NCBI GenBank assembly: GCA_027488195.1
Contig: JAIYCD010000253.1
Location: 1 to 50,261, forward strand
DNA length: 50,261 bases
Origin: Acetobacteraceae bacterium
Lineage (GTDB): Bacteria > Pseudomonadota > Alphaproteobacteria > Acetobacterales > Acetobacteraceae
Direction of reading: 5' to 3'
Part shown: positions 20,015-29,693 of the stretch, one piece after another
Layout of the letters: every line of letters begins with the position of its first letter
Numbering within the stretch: the stretch's first letter is position 1
Made by a program: the position numbers and the translations under genes
The notes under the pieces: generated by a model
Databases searched by the model: none
Told to the model about the DNA's origin: nothing
The model's input: the letters and a program-made list of their open reading frames with translations, nothing else

Positions 20015-20791
20015 ATGACTGAGGCCCGCGTCACGCTCGCGGTCGCGGGCGGCATCGCGCGCCTCACCTTCGACCATCCGCGTCGGATGAACGCGATCAC
20101 CGCCGCGATGTGGCAGGCGCTGCCCAGCCTTCTGGATCGCGTGGCGAGCGACCCCGCCATCCGCGTGCTGCTGCTCCAAGGGGCAGGCGAGCGCGCCTTC
20201 TGCACCGGCAATGACATCTCGGAATTTGAGGCGATCCGCGCCGATGCCGCGCAATCCGCCGCCTATAACGCGCTCCAGCGCGCGGTGGCCGAGCGCATGG
20301 CGGCGCTGGAGAAGCCCGCCATCGCCGCCATCCAGGGCCATTGCCTGGGTGCCGGGCTGGAACTCGCGCTGCAATGCGACCTGCGCTTCGCAAGCCCCGA
20401 GGCGCGTATGGGCGTGCCCGCCGTGCGCCTGGGCCTGCCCTACCGGCTGGAGGACATCGTGAAGCTCGTGGATGTCGCGGGCCTCGCGACCGCGCGCCTG
20501 ATGGTGCTGACCGGATGCAGCTTAGCGGGCGCCGAGCTGGAGCGGATGGGCCTCGTCACGCAGCTGCTGCCGGACCGGGCCGCGATGCAGGCGGCGGCGG
20601 AAATCGCCAGCGCCGCTCCCCTCGCCCTGCGCGCGGCCAAGGCCGCCTTCCGCGAACTCACGCGGCGCGATGCCCCGGCCGACATGGCGCGCGCCCAGGC
20701 GCTGGCCGACCAATGCTATGACAGCGCCGATTACGCCGAAGGCCGCGCGGCGCGACGCGAGGGAAGGCCGCCGCGCTTCACCGGAACCTAG
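20015..20791 (+). CDS. Enoyl-CoA hydratase/isomerase family protein
   Basis: RAFCTGNDISEFEAIR and KPAIAAIQGHCLGAGLELALQCDLRFAS; start site uncertain (19994 also possible). Confidence 0.9.
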   Translation: MTEARVTLAVAGGIARLTFDHPRRMNAITAAMWQALPSLLDRVASDPAIRVLLLQGAGERAFCTGNDISEFEAIRADAAQSAAYNALQRAVAERMAALEKPAIAAIQGHCLGAGLELALQCDLRFASPEARMGVPAVRLGLPYRLEDIVKLVDVAGLATARLMVLTGCSLAGAELERMGLVTQLLPDRAAMQAAAEIASAAPLALRAAKAAFRELTRRDAPADMARAQALADQCYDSADYAEGRAARREGRPPRFTGT

Positions 20792-21003
20792 TCGCCCGGC
20801 GCCTTGCGCTTGCCCTGCGTCATGCTGAGAACGAAGACGCCCATGCCGCCCAGCAGCGCCATCAGGATGAAGCCCCATTTCAGCCCGGCCGTGCGGGCCT
20901 TGGGGTCATCCATCACCTGCAGCAGCAGCACGCCGAAGATGACGACGCCCAGGCTGCCGATGGTCGTGCCCCAGATGCCGAACAGGCGCATCCTGCGGTC
21001 CAT
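20788..21003 (-). CDS. Small two-TM membrane protein, unknown function
   Basis: MDRRMRLFGIWGTTIGSLGVVIFGVLLLQVM...GFILMALLGGMGVFVLSM. Confidence 0.6.
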   Translation of the reverse strand: MDRRMRLFGIWGTTIGSLGVVIFGVLLLQVMDDPKARTAGLKWGFILMALLGGMGVFVLSMTQGKRKAPGD

Positions 21004-21026
21004 GCCGTCCCTCCCCTGCCTTTGCT

Positions 21027-22340
21027 TCAGTGGAGTTTGACACCAGGCTCCGCCTTTTGCGAGACGAGGCTGGCCAGGCTGCGCCACACCGTGGGTGCCC
21101 CGCCATGCAGCGCCGTCTGGTGCATCTTGTAGAGCGAGCGATACATCAGCCGCGCGAAATACCCCTCTATGAACATGGACTTGCCCACGAGGAAGCCCAT
21201 CAGGCTGCCCACCGTGCTGTACTTCCCGAGCGAGACGAGCGAGCCGAAATCGCGATAGACGAAGGGCTCCAGCTTCTTGCCGTCCAGGATGCGCTCGATC
21301 TGGTTGTACATGTGGCTCGCCTGCTGATGCGCCGCCTGGGCACGCGGCGGGATGGGCTGCTCCGAGCCCTCGCGCGGGCAGGAGGCGCAGTCGCCCAGTG
21401 CGAAGATGCGCTCGTCCCGCGTGGTCTGCAGCGTGGGCAGCACCTTGAGCTGGTTGATGCGATTGCTCTCCAGCCCGCCGATCTCCTTCAGGAAATCGGC
21501 GCCCTTCACGCCGGCGGCCCAGACGGTGAGTTCGGCCGGCAGGAAGCCGCCATCGGCCAGCACCACGCCATCGGCCCGCACCTCGGCCACGCGGGTGCCG
21601 GCATGCACCTCCACGCCCATCTTCGCCAGCAGGTCGCTCGTGGCGGCCGAGATGCGTTCGGGCAGCGCGGGAAGGATGCGGGGGGCGGCTTCCACCAGCA
21701 TGATGCGGATGTCGCGCTCGGGCTGGATGCGATCGAGCCCGTAAGCGACCACGGCGCGCACGGTGCGGTGCAGCTCTGCCGCGAGTTCCGTGCCCGTGGC
21801 CCCCGCACCGATGATGGCCACATGCAGCTGCCCCGGCCGCACCGGCTCGGGTTGGGCATTGGCGCGCAGGCAGGCATTCACGAGGCGGCGGTTGAAGCGG
21901 CTCGCCTGGTCCAGCGTCTCCAGCGGGATGGCGTGCTGGGCCGCGCCCGGCGTGCCGAAATCATTGGTGACCGAACCCACGGAGATGATGAGCGTATCGT
22001 AGCCCAGGCGGCTCGCCGGCGTGATCTCGCGCCCTTCCTCATCCAGCATCGCACCGAGCAGCACCTCCTTCGCGTCACGGTCGAGGCCCGTCATCTCGCC
22101 GAAGCGGTAGGTGAAGTGGTGCCAATGCGCCTGGGCCAGGTAGTTCAGCTCATGCTGCGCGCGGTCCAGGCTGCCGGCCGCGACGGCATGCAGCAGCGGC
22201 TTCCAAATATGGGTGCGGCTGCGCTCCACCAGCGTGACCTGGGCGCGCTTGCCGCGGCCGTAGCGGTTGCCCAGGCGGGTCGCGAGCTCGAGCCCGCCGG
22301 CGCCCCCTCCGACGATGACGATGCGGTGCGGATCAGCCAT
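21027..22340 (-). CDS. Type II NADH dehydrogenase-like NAD(P)/FAD oxidoreductase
   Basis: RIVIVGGGAGGLELATRLGNRYG; FALGDCASCP; C-terminal Ndh-like segment. Confidence 0.9.
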   Translation of the reverse strand: MADPHRIVIVGGGAGGLELATRLGNRYGRGKRAQVTLVERSRTHIWKPLLHAVAAGSLDRAQHELNYLAQAHWHHFTYRFGEMTGLDRDAKEVLLGAMLDEEGREITPASRLGYDTLIISVGSVTNDFGTPGAAQHAIPLETLDQASRFNRRLVNACLRANAQPEPVRPGQLHVAIIGAGATGTELAAELHRTVRAVVAYGLDRIQPERDIRIMLVEAAPRILPALPERISAATSDLLAKMGVEVHAGTRVAEVRADGVVLADGGFLPAELTVWAAGVKGADFLKEIGGLESNRINQLKVLPTLQTTRDERIFALGDCASCPREGSEQPIPPRAQAAHQQASHMYNQIERILDGKKLEPFVYRDFGSLVSLGKYSTVGSLMGFLVGKSMFIEGYFARLMYRSLYKMHQTALHGGAPTVWRSLASLVSQKAEPGVKLH

Positions 22341-22479
22341 GCCAAGCCCTCTTCTTGCAGGATGAGCGTAGCGCCCGGCATCGTTGCAGGCAAAGAACAT
22401 GCGACGGGCAACCGCGCGGCAAGGCGGGACGTTGGCGCTCCGCGTGGGTCCTCACGCGCCCGAACCCGGAGTTCCCGCC

Positions 22480-22644
22480 ATGCCCCTCGGCACCATCCTC
22501 GTCATTCTCCTCATCATCGCGCTGCTGGGCGGGTTCAGCGGCCGCTTCGGCGGCTATGGCTACGGTTTCGGCCATGGCAGCATGGGTGTCCTGGGCACGG
22601 TCCTGATCATCACCATCGTGCTGATGGTGTTGGGGCGCATCTGA
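22480..22644 (+). CDS. Small DUF3309-like membrane protein
   Basis: MPLGTILVILLIIALLGGFSGRFGGYGYGFGHGSMGVLGTVLIITIVLMVLGRI. Confidence 0.7.
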   Translation: MPLGTILVILLIIALLGGFSGRFGGYGYGFGHGSMGVLGTVLIITIVLMVLGRI

Positions 22645-22656
22645 CGGGAGACATGA

Positions 22657-22977
22657 TTGACGGAGCCCTTCCAGGTCACGCCCGAGGGGCTGCGCCTCGT
22701 CGTGCGCCTGACCCCGCGCGCAGGGCGGGATGGCCTGGATGGCGTCGCGACCACGCCGGATGCGGGGACGCATCTGCGCCTGCGCCTCTCGGCCCCACCG
22801 GTCGAAGGTGCCGCCAATGCCGCGCTGATCGCCTACCTCGCACGCGCCCTCGGCCTCAGGAAAGCCGACATCCAGCTGCTCGCGGGTGAGCGGTCGCGGG
22901 TGAAGCGCCTGTTGCTGTCGGGCGACGGCGCGATGCTGGCCCGGCGTGTCACCGACTGGATCGCCCTCTCGACCTGA
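22657..22977 (+). CDS. DUF167/YggU family protein (TTG start)
   Basis: VRLTPRAGRDGLDGV...LRLRLSAPPVEGAANAALIAYLARALGLRKADIQLLAGERSRVKRL. Confidence 0.88.
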   Translation: MTEPFQVTPEGLRLVVRLTPRAGRDGLDGVATTPDAGTHLRLRLSAPPVEGAANAALIAYLARALGLRKADIQLLAGERSRVKRLLLSGDGAMLARRVTDWIALST

Positions 22978-23026
22978 GCCGCGCTCCGTGCTTTTTCCGC
23001 CCGCAACTCCAGCAAAGGGCAGGATC

Positions 23027-23452
23027 GTGAGCGACATCTCCATCAATATCGGCGGCGACATCTTCCAGGCGCGCTTCGAGACCGAGGCCGCGCCGCAGAC
23101 CGTGGCCCGCTTCCGCCACCTGCTGCCCTACAAGGACCGCATCATCCATGTCCGCTGGAGCGGCGAGGCCTGCTGGATCCCGATGGGCGAGCGCGACCTG
23201 TCCATCGGCTATGAAAACGCGACCAGCTACCCGGCCCCCGGTCAGATCATCGTCTATCCCGGCGGCATCCCCGGCGCGGTGAGCGAGACGGAGATCCTGG
23301 TGGCCTACGGCCCCTGCTGCTTCGCCAGCAAGGCGGGGCAACTCGCCGGCAACCACTTCCTGACCATCACGGCCGATCTCGACCGGCTGGCCAAGGTCTG
23401 CCGCTCGGTGCTGTGGGACGGCGCCAAGGACATCACCTTCAGCGCCGCCTGA
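23027..23452 (+). CDS. DUF3830-like (cyclophilin-like fold) protein (GTG start)
   Basis: FQARFETEAAPQTVARFRHLLPYKDRIIHVRWSGEACWIPMG. Confidence 0.72.
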   Translation: MSDISINIGGDIFQARFETEAAPQTVARFRHLLPYKDRIIHVRWSGEACWIPMGERDLSIGYENATSYPAPGQIIVYPGGIPGAVSETEILVAYGPCCFASKAGQLAGNHFLTITADLDRLAKVCRSVLWDGAKDITFSAA

Positions 23453-24755
23453 GCGGCAGCAAGGCCAGGCCAACCACGGCCGGCAGCAGCCAGATGATCC
23501 GCGCCTCATAGCGGTTCAGCGGCTTGGAGAGCGCGCCCGTCGCCGCGGCATTGCCGCCGATGGCGACGAGCGCGAAGAGGATGAGGGCGGCGCGCGGCAC
23601 ATCCCGCGCCCGCGCGGCGCGCCAGAGCAGCCAGGGCGCCAGCAGCAGCGCCGCCAGCACCACCGGCAGATGCGGCACCAGGAAGGGCCTGGCAGCGGCC
23701 GGCAGCAGCCCACGCGCCTGGAGCCCGCCATCGAAGCGCGCGAGTTCGGCCGCGGGAAAGCCGTGCTCGATCACCTCGCGCGTGCTGAAGAGCGAGGTGG
23801 GCACCAGCGTATCGCCCACGCGGAACAGGGTGAGCTGCCGCAGCGCATTGCCGAGCATCGCCACCGCGACGTCATGAGGGTAGGCGGCGATGGTGGCAGC
23901 CACGATCTCGCGCGCCTCGGGCACGGCGCGCAACCCGCCCAGCTTGCGCAGGCTGCCATCCGCCTCGCTGTTGATCGGGCTGATGCCCCAGAGGAAATCC
24001 TCGGCATCCATCGGCAGGCGGTCGAGGAAGCCGCAAAGCCGCCACGCCGGATCCTCCGGGCAGCGCGCCTGCATGAGGCGCAGCGCCGGCCCGTCATCCT
24101 GCAGCCGCGCCAGCAGGAAGATCGCGCCATGCGGCGAGGGCGCGAAGCGTCCGAAGGCGGCATGATTGGCGCTTGCCAGCATGAGCAGCGCCAGCAGCGG
24201 GGGTGCTGCCACGCGCAGCACGGGCGAGAGCCGGCGCGTCAGCAGCGCGGTCAGCGCCACCAGCGCCAGCGCCCCCGGCAGATGTGCCATGTGGCCGGAG
24301 ATGGCGAGCGCGCCGAGCAGCCCAACCGCCAGCGCCTCGATGCGCGAGAGGCGTCCGAAGCCCAGCAGGAACAGGCAGAGCGGGCCGAGGGCGGTCAGGG
24401 CATCGGGCATCACCGTCGCCAGGAACCAGGGCGCCGAGGTCAGCGCGGCCAGGCCGCCGCAAACCAGGAGATGCGCGGCCGGCGTCGCTGCCTCACGCAG
24501 TGCGCGCTGCGTGAGCCAGAGCAGCCAAGAGCCAAGCACCCCCTGCCCCAGGATCACCGGCCAGAGCGACCACGCCCAGTGCAGCCCATGAATCGCCGCG
24601 CCATAGGTGAGCGACTTGTCCCAGGGCGGCACGCCCATCGTCGTCTGGCGGAGATAGGTGAAGCTATCCACGAAGACGAGCGGATAGAGGTTCAGCACGG
24701 CGGGCCAGACCAGCACCAGCCCACCGCCCAGGATCGCGAGCGCGGCCCTAGGCAA
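23439..24755 (-). CDS. Polytopic membrane protein, possibly GT-C-like (TTG start inferred)
   Basis: Many hydrophobic segments; acidic residue in the first loop (PLVFVDSFTYLRQ); 8-bp overlap with upstream gene. Confidence 0.6.
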   Translation of the reverse strand: MPRAALAILGGGLVLVWPAVLNLYPLVFVDSFTYLRQTTMGVPPWDKSLTYGAAIHGLHWAWSLWPVILGQGVLGSWLLWLTQRALREAATPAAHLLVCGGLAALTSAPWFLATVMPDALTALGPLCLFLLGFGRLSRIEALAVGLLGALAISGHMAHLPGALALVALTALLTRRLSPVLRVAAPPLLALLMLASANHAAFGRFAPSPHGAIFLLARLQDDGPALRLMQARCPEDPAWRLCGFLDRLPMDAEDFLWGISPINSEADGSLRKLGGLRAVPEAREIVAATIAAYPHDVAVAMLGNALRQLTLFRVGDTLVPTSLFSTREVIEHGFPAAELARFDGGLQARGLLPAAARPFLVPHLPVVLAALLLAPWLLWRAARARDVPRAALILFALVAIGGNAAATGALSKPLNRYEARIIWLLPAVVGLALLPLRRR

Positions 24756-26412
24756 GGACGGCTTCCGCCTCCCGCACCACTTCGGCCAGGGCGCCTGCCG
24801 CGAAGGGCGAGACGAGCCCCGCACCGCGCGCCAGATCCTGGAAGGGCGCCGAGCCGCCGCGCGCGCAAAGCGCCACATAGTCATCCAGCGCGGCCTTGGG
24901 ATCGTGCCGCGACTTCACCCAGAACTGCATCGCGCAGCACAGCGCCAGCGTGTAGTCGATGTAGTAGAAGGGGCTGTTGTAGATGTGCTGCTTCGCCTGC
25001 CAGCGCCCGCCCTTCGCGGGATAGGCGAGGTCCCCATAGTCGGTCCAGGGCATGTAGAGGCGCTCCAGCCGCTGCCAGATTTCATGGCGCTCGGCCGGAG
25101 TCGCGTCCGGGTTGGCGTGCACCTCATGCTGGAAGTGATCCACGCAGACGCCATAGGGCAGGAAGGCGAGCGAGGAGATCAGGTGCATCCGGCGGAAGCG
25201 GTCGGCGGCACCCTCGCCCACCAGCAGCCCCATCTGCGGATGCGTCAGGAATTCGAGGCCCATGGAGTGGATCTCGGCCGCCTCCATGGTCGGCCAGAGC
25301 TGGTCGATGCCCGGCTGATGGCGGCTTTCCCAGCACTGGAAGGCGTGGCCCATCTCATGCGTGAAGACGCCGATATCGTGATGCGTGCCGTTGAAGTTGG
25401 CGAAGATGAAGGGCACGCCCACGGTCGGGAAGGAGGTGCAGAAGCCGCCCCCCGCCTTGCCGGGCCGGTTCTTGAGGTCGAGGAAGCCGCCCGCCTGCAT
25501 CAGCCGGTAGAATTCGCCGAGGCGCGGGTCCATCCGGTCGAACATCGTCTGCGCGACCTCGACCAGCGTGTCGTGGTCGCCGATGGGTGCGGGGTTACCC
25601 TCGGGGTCGATCAGCGCCTCATCCCAATAGCGCAGCCTGTCCCAGCCGAAGGTGGCGCGGCGGGCTTCCAGCAGCTTGGCGACCAGCGGCACCACATGGC
25701 GCACCACCTCCTCACGATAGCGCGCGACATCGGCGGCGTCGTAATCCACCCGCCGCATGCGGCGATAAGCGAGCGGGATGAAATTCGCATCGCCAAGCTT
25801 CACCGCCATGCCGTGGCGCAGCTTCACCAGCGCGTCATAGATCCCGTCCAGCTCCGCGCCGTTCTTCTCGAAGAAGGCCCAGCGCGCCGCCTCGGCCGCG
25901 TGGCGGGTCGCGCGGTCCGCATCCTCGGCGAAGGGGGCGAGGCCGGAGAGGTTCACGACCTTGCCGCCGATCTCGATCTTCGCCGAGGCCATCAGCGCGG
26001 TGTAGCGCGCGGTGAGTTTGGATTCCTCCTCCAGGTCCCCGGCGATGGCGGGATCGAAGGTGGTGATGTCCGTCTCCCAGAGGAGCAGCACATGGGCGCC
26101 CACCAGCGCCTCGATGCCGGCGCGGTCGGGGTCGGCCAGCAGGCGGCGCTTGATCGCCACCTCATGCCCGGTGGCGACGGGGGCGAGCTTGTCGGCGTAT
26201 TCGCGGGCGGCCTTGGCCTCTTCGCTCGTCGTGTCCTGGGCGAAGCGCAGATGCACGAGCGCGCTCCAGGTATCGGCGGCGCGGCGGGCGGCATCCCATT
26301 GCGCCACCGCCGCCGCGCGGTTGCCCGCATCCAGCAGCGCATGGATGGCGGCGGCCTCGGCCGCGAGGCTCTCTTCGGTCGGCGTCGGCGCCTTGATCTC
26401 GTTGAAACGCAT
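24748..26412 (-). CDS. M3 family metallopeptidase/oligoendopeptidase
   Basis: HEMGHAF (HExxH) and downstream MEAAEIHSMGLEFL. Confidence 0.93.
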   Translation of the reverse strand: MRFNEIKAPTPTEESLAAEAAAIHALLDAGNRAAAVAQWDAARRAADTWSALVHLRFAQDTTSEEAKAAREYADKLAPVATGHEVAIKRRLLADPDRAGIEALVGAHVLLLWETDITTFDPAIAGDLEEESKLTARYTALMASAKIEIGGKVVNLSGLAPFAEDADRATRHAAEAARWAFFEKNGAELDGIYDALVKLRHGMAVKLGDANFIPLAYRRMRRVDYDAADVARYREEVVRHVVPLVAKLLEARRATFGWDRLRYWDEALIDPEGNPAPIGDHDTLVEVAQTMFDRMDPRLGEFYRLMQAGGFLDLKNRPGKAGGGFCTSFPTVGVPFIFANFNGTHHDIGVFTHEMGHAFQCWESRHQPGIDQLWPTMEAAEIHSMGLEFLTHPQMGLLVGEGAADRFRRMHLISSLAFLPYGVCVDHFQHEVHANPDATPAERHEIWQRLERLYMPWTDYGDLAYPAKGGRWQAKQHIYNSPFYYIDYTLALCCAMQFWVKSRHDPKAALDDYVALCARGGSAPFQDLARGAGLVSPFAAGALAEVVREAEAVLA

Positions 26413-26414
26413 GT

Positions 26415-27161
26415 TCAAAACTCCGCCATGAGCCGGCCGAAGCCGTCCATCTTCTCGGTGATGCCATTGGCCCGCAGCGCATGCCACCACGTCGCCGTGT
26501 TGATCGCGATGACGGGCTTGCCGAGCCACATCTCGGCCGCGGCGGCGAGGCGCACCATGGAGAGGTTGGTGCCCACCTGCACGATGGCGTCCACATCGTC
26601 GCCGTCCAGCTCGCGCAGCACGGGCACGAGCTCGGCCGGCGTGACCTCGGCGATGGCGGTCCAGCGGCGGCATTGCAGCGCACGGTCGCGCACCGTGGTG
26701 TAGCCCATGTCGCCGAAATAACGGATCACCTCGGCATTCATGCTGGGCCAATAGGGCGAGAGGATGGCCAGCCGCTTCACCCCGCCATAGGCCTGGAGTG
26801 CGGCGTGGCAGGAATGCGAGCCGACGCTGAGCTTCAGGCCGCTCACTTCCTCCACGCTCCGCACGAAGCGATCGGCGCCCACCACGCCATCGAAGAAGGT
26901 GACGGCGCTCATGCCCATGACGAGATAGTCGGGCTTGCAGGTCATGACGCTGCGCACGGCGTCCAGCGTATTGGCGCCGATCAGCTCAGCCCCCGCGCGG
27001 AAGGTCTCGTTGCTGACCGCGTCGGAATCGGGTGTGAAGATGCGGCTGTAATGCGCGGTGACGCCGGCCGGGCGCATCATGTCAAAATCGGGCTGCACCA
27101 CCGTGTTGGTGGAGGGGCCCATCACGCCGAATTTCTTCCGCCAGCCCAGAACATCGCGCAT
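26415..27161 (-). CDS. Maleate isomerase/arylmalonate decarboxylase-like Asp/Glu racemase superfamily protein
   Basis: FGVMGPSTNTVVQPDFDMMRPAGVTAHYSRI; GSHSCHAALQAYGGVKRLAILSPYW. Confidence 0.82.
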   Translation of the reverse strand: MRDVLGWRKKFGVMGPSTNTVVQPDFDMMRPAGVTAHYSRIFTPDSDAVSNETFRAGAELIGANTLDAVRSVMTCKPDYLVMGMSAVTFFDGVVGADRFVRSVEEVSGLKLSVGSHSCHAALQAYGGVKRLAILSPYWPSMNAEVIRYFGDMGYTTVRDRALQCRRWTAIAEVTPAELVPVLRELDGDDVDAIVQVGTNLSMVRLAAAAEMWLGKPVIAINTATWWHALRANGITEKMDGFGRLMAEF

Positions 27162-27261
27162 CGCTCTCGCCTCTCCCGTGGGGCCGGATTCTCGCCCTCC
27201 CCGCAGCATGGCACAAGACGCGCTTGCGAGGCCCCCGCGCGCCGCCTATTCGGACTCCGTC

Positions 27262-28230
27262 ATGCCCCTTCCCCGCCGCCTTCTCCTTCTCTCGCCCCTG
27301 TTGCCGCTGGCGGCCCAGGCGCAGGAGGCCTGGCCCGCGCGGGGGCCGATCCGCTTCATCGTCCCCGGCCCGGCCGGTGGCGCAGGGGATGTCACGGCCC
27401 GGCTGGTGATGGAGCGCGTGGGGGCGCGGATCGGCCAACAGATCGTGATCGAGAACCGGCCCGGCGCCGGCACGAATATCGGCATGACCGTCGTGGCCCG
27501 CGCCGCCCCGGATGGTTATGTGCTGGGGCTGGCGAGCATCGCCAGCCATGCGGTGAACCGCACACTCTACCGCAGCCTGCCCTTCGACCCGGTGGCGGAT
27601 TTCGCGCCGGTCAGCCTGATGGCGCAGGTGCCCAACCTCATGGTCATCCCGCCCGCGCTGCCGGTGGCCAACCTGCCGGAATTCATCGCCTATGCCCGGG
27701 CGCGGCCGGGGCAAATGAATTTCGGCTCGGTCGGCGCGGGCTCCTCGCAGCATCTGGCCGGGGCGCAATTCGCCCAGGCCACGGGAATCGAGCTGCAGCA
27801 CGTGCCCTATAATGCCGGTGGCCAGATGAACACGGATTTGATGGAGAACCGCATCCAGGTGCTGTTCCAGTCGGTCAGCGCGGTGGCCGAACTGGCGCGC
27901 GCCGGCCGCGTGCGCGCCATCGCGGCGACAGGGACCGAGCGCATCCCCGCCTTCCCCGATGTACCGACGCTGCGCGAGGGCGGCGTGGACATCGTCTCCA
28001 CCGGATGGTTCGGCGTCGTGGCGCCCGCCCAGACGCCCGAGCCCATCCTGGACCGCCTGCACCGCGAGACCACCGCCGCCCTGGCCGAGCCGGAATTGCA
28101 GGCGCGGCTTTCGGCCGGCGGCAGCCTGCCTCGCCCCTCGCCGACCCGCACCGATTTCGCGCGCTTCATGGCGGAGGAGACGGCGCGCTGGGCGCCGGTG
28201 GTGCGGGCCTCGGGCGCGAGTGTGGATTGA
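27262..28230 (+). CDS. Bug/TctC-family substrate-binding protein
   Basis: GPIRFIVPGPAGGAGDVTARLVMERVG; IVIENRPGAGTNIGM; AAPDGYVLGL. Confidence 0.92.
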   Translation: MPLPRRLLLLSPLLPLAAQAQEAWPARGPIRFIVPGPAGGAGDVTARLVMERVGARIGQQIVIENRPGAGTNIGMTVVARAAPDGYVLGLASIASHAVNRTLYRSLPFDPVADFAPVSLMAQVPNLMVIPPALPVANLPEFIAYARARPGQMNFGSVGAGSSQHLAGAQFAQATGIELQHVPYNAGGQMNTDLMENRIQVLFQSVSAVAELARAGRVRAIAATGTERIPAFPDVPTLREGGVDIVSTGWFGVVAPAQTPEPILDRLHRETTAALAEPELQARLSAGGSLPRPSPTRTDFARFMAEETARWAPVVRASGASVD

Positions 28231-28285
28231 AGCGCATGCGCTGAGGGTCCAGGCTGCCCCCTTCCCATCCGGCAGGAGCAGAGCC

Positions 28286-28825
28286 ATGGCCCGCGTGCGT
28301 TCCATCCCCTCCGAGGAACTGCCCCCCGACCTCGCGGCGATCTATGAGGATTTCGCCGGGCAATACGGCCCCTTCCGCAATCAGGTCGCGGTCATCGCGC
28401 ATGTGCCCGCAGCGCTGCGCCACCTGATGCCGCTGCTGATGGAATTGCGCGCGGCGGCGACGCTGCCCAAGCGCTACCTCGAGATCGCGATCGTCGTCGT
28501 CTCCCGGCTGAACGCGTGCCATTACTGCGTGGCGCATCACAAGCCGTTCCTCGTCGTGGCCGGTGTCTCGCCCGAGGCGGTGGACCGCATCATGGACGCG
28601 GAGCTTCCGGCGGAATTCGACGCGGTGGACCGGCTGGTCATCCGCTACGCCAAGGTGGCGTGGGAGACGCCGAACCGCGTGACGCCCCGCCTGCACGCCG
28701 AATTGCTGGAACACTTCACGGAGGCGCAGATCGTGGAACTCACGCTGCGCATTACGCTTTGCGGCTTCTTCAACCGCTTCAACGACGCATTGCAGATCGA
28801 GGAGGAAGCGGAGGTCCACGCCTGA
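28286..28825 (+). CDS. Carboxymuconolactone decarboxylase/AhpD-like alkylhydroperoxidase-fold protein
   Basis: LEIAIVVVSRLNACHYCVAHHKPFL (CxxC...H motif). Confidence 0.88.
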   Translation: MARVRSIPSEELPPDLAAIYEDFAGQYGPFRNQVAVIAHVPAALRHLMPLLMELRAAATLPKRYLEIAIVVVSRLNACHYCVAHHKPFLVVAGVSPEAVDRIMDAELPAEFDAVDRLVIRYAKVAWETPNRVTPRLHAELLEHFTEAQIVELTLRITLCGFFNRFNDALQIEEEAEVHA

Positions 28826-29692
28826 TCAGAGGTTGAACGCGACGCGCCCCGTCTCCGTCACGTCATAGCCGCCCATGCGGGCGGCGCGCTCGGCGAAGAG
28901 GGGCGTGCGGGCGAAGGCGAGAAGCGCCTGCATCGGCGGCTCGAAAGCCTCGCGGCGATGCAGCACCAGGTCGAAGCGCTCGCGCAGCAGGGGCACGAAG
29001 CCGAGGCCCGCGCGCGCCGCCTCGGCACGGATGCCGAAGCCGGCATCGGCGGCGCCACGCAGCACGGCGGCGGCGACCTCATCCTCGGCCAGCGCCGGTT
29101 CCTGCAGGAAGGCCACGTCGCGCAGCGCGACGCCGGCATCGCTGAGCAGGCCCACCAGCGCCACATGGCTGCCCGCGCGCGGCTGGCGGCCGATGACGCT
29201 GAGACCAGGCCGCGCGAGATCCGCGATGGCGGAGAGCGCCGCCGGATTGCCGGGCGGCGTGATCAGGCCCTGCTCGCGCCAGGCCCAGGTCAGGCCAACC
29301 AGCGGCGCACCCGGCAGCGCGGCGCGGACCGCCGCTTCGTTGAAGCCGCCCTCCTCGTCGCGCAGGTGCAGCGCGGCGGCGAGCGCGCTGCCGGCCACCA
29401 GCGCATCCAACCCGTCCAGGCTGCCCCCGGCCCGCAAGGCGAGGCCGCAGCCGGATTGCCGCACCGCCCAGTCCAGCAGCGGGTCGTGGCTGCCGGCCAG
29501 GATGGGCGGCGGCGGGGCGCGCCCGCCGGCCTCGGCCTGGTCCACCAGCCAGCGGCGCAGCGCATCGGCCGGAAACACCCATTTGCCGCCGACGAGCGCG
29601 GCCGGCAGGCGGCGGCCGCGCGCCAGCTCGTAAAGGGCGCGCTCCGAGAGGCGAAGGAATTGCGCCGCCTCCTTCAGGGTCCAGACATCCAT
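28826..29692 (-). CDS. Excisionase-type HTH regulator with periplasmic-binding-protein-like C-terminal domain
   Basis: MDVWTLKEAAQFLRLSERALYELARGRRLPAALVGGKWVFPADALRRWL (HTH), then PBP-like segment; divergent to an oxyanion ABC operon. Confidence 0.8.
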   Translation of the reverse strand: MDVWTLKEAAQFLRLSERALYELARGRRLPAALVGGKWVFPADALRRWLVDQAEAGGRAPPPPILAGSHDPLLDWAVRQSGCGLALRAGGSLDGLDALVAGSALAAALHLRDEEGGFNEAAVRAALPGAPLVGLTWAWREQGLITPPGNPAALSAIADLARPGLSVIGRQPRAGSHVALVGLLSDAGVALRDVAFLQEPALAEDEVAAAVLRGAADAGFGIRAEAARAGLGFVPLLRERFDLVLHRREAFEPPMQALLAFARTPLFAERAARMGGYDVTETGRVAFNL

Positions 29693-29693
29693 C

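Noticed and set aside
21030-22889. 619-aa plus-strand ORF opposite the NADH dehydrogenase-like gene
   Set aside because: Shadow ORF with no recognisable motif
24904-26703. 599-aa plus-strand ORF opposite the M3 peptidase
   Set aside because: Shadow ORF; peptidase carries an intact HExxH
28231-28242. Palindrome AGCGCATGCGCT immediately after the Bug gene stop
   Set aside because: Short GC-rich palindrome with no partner repeats; easily expected by chance, too little to claim a site
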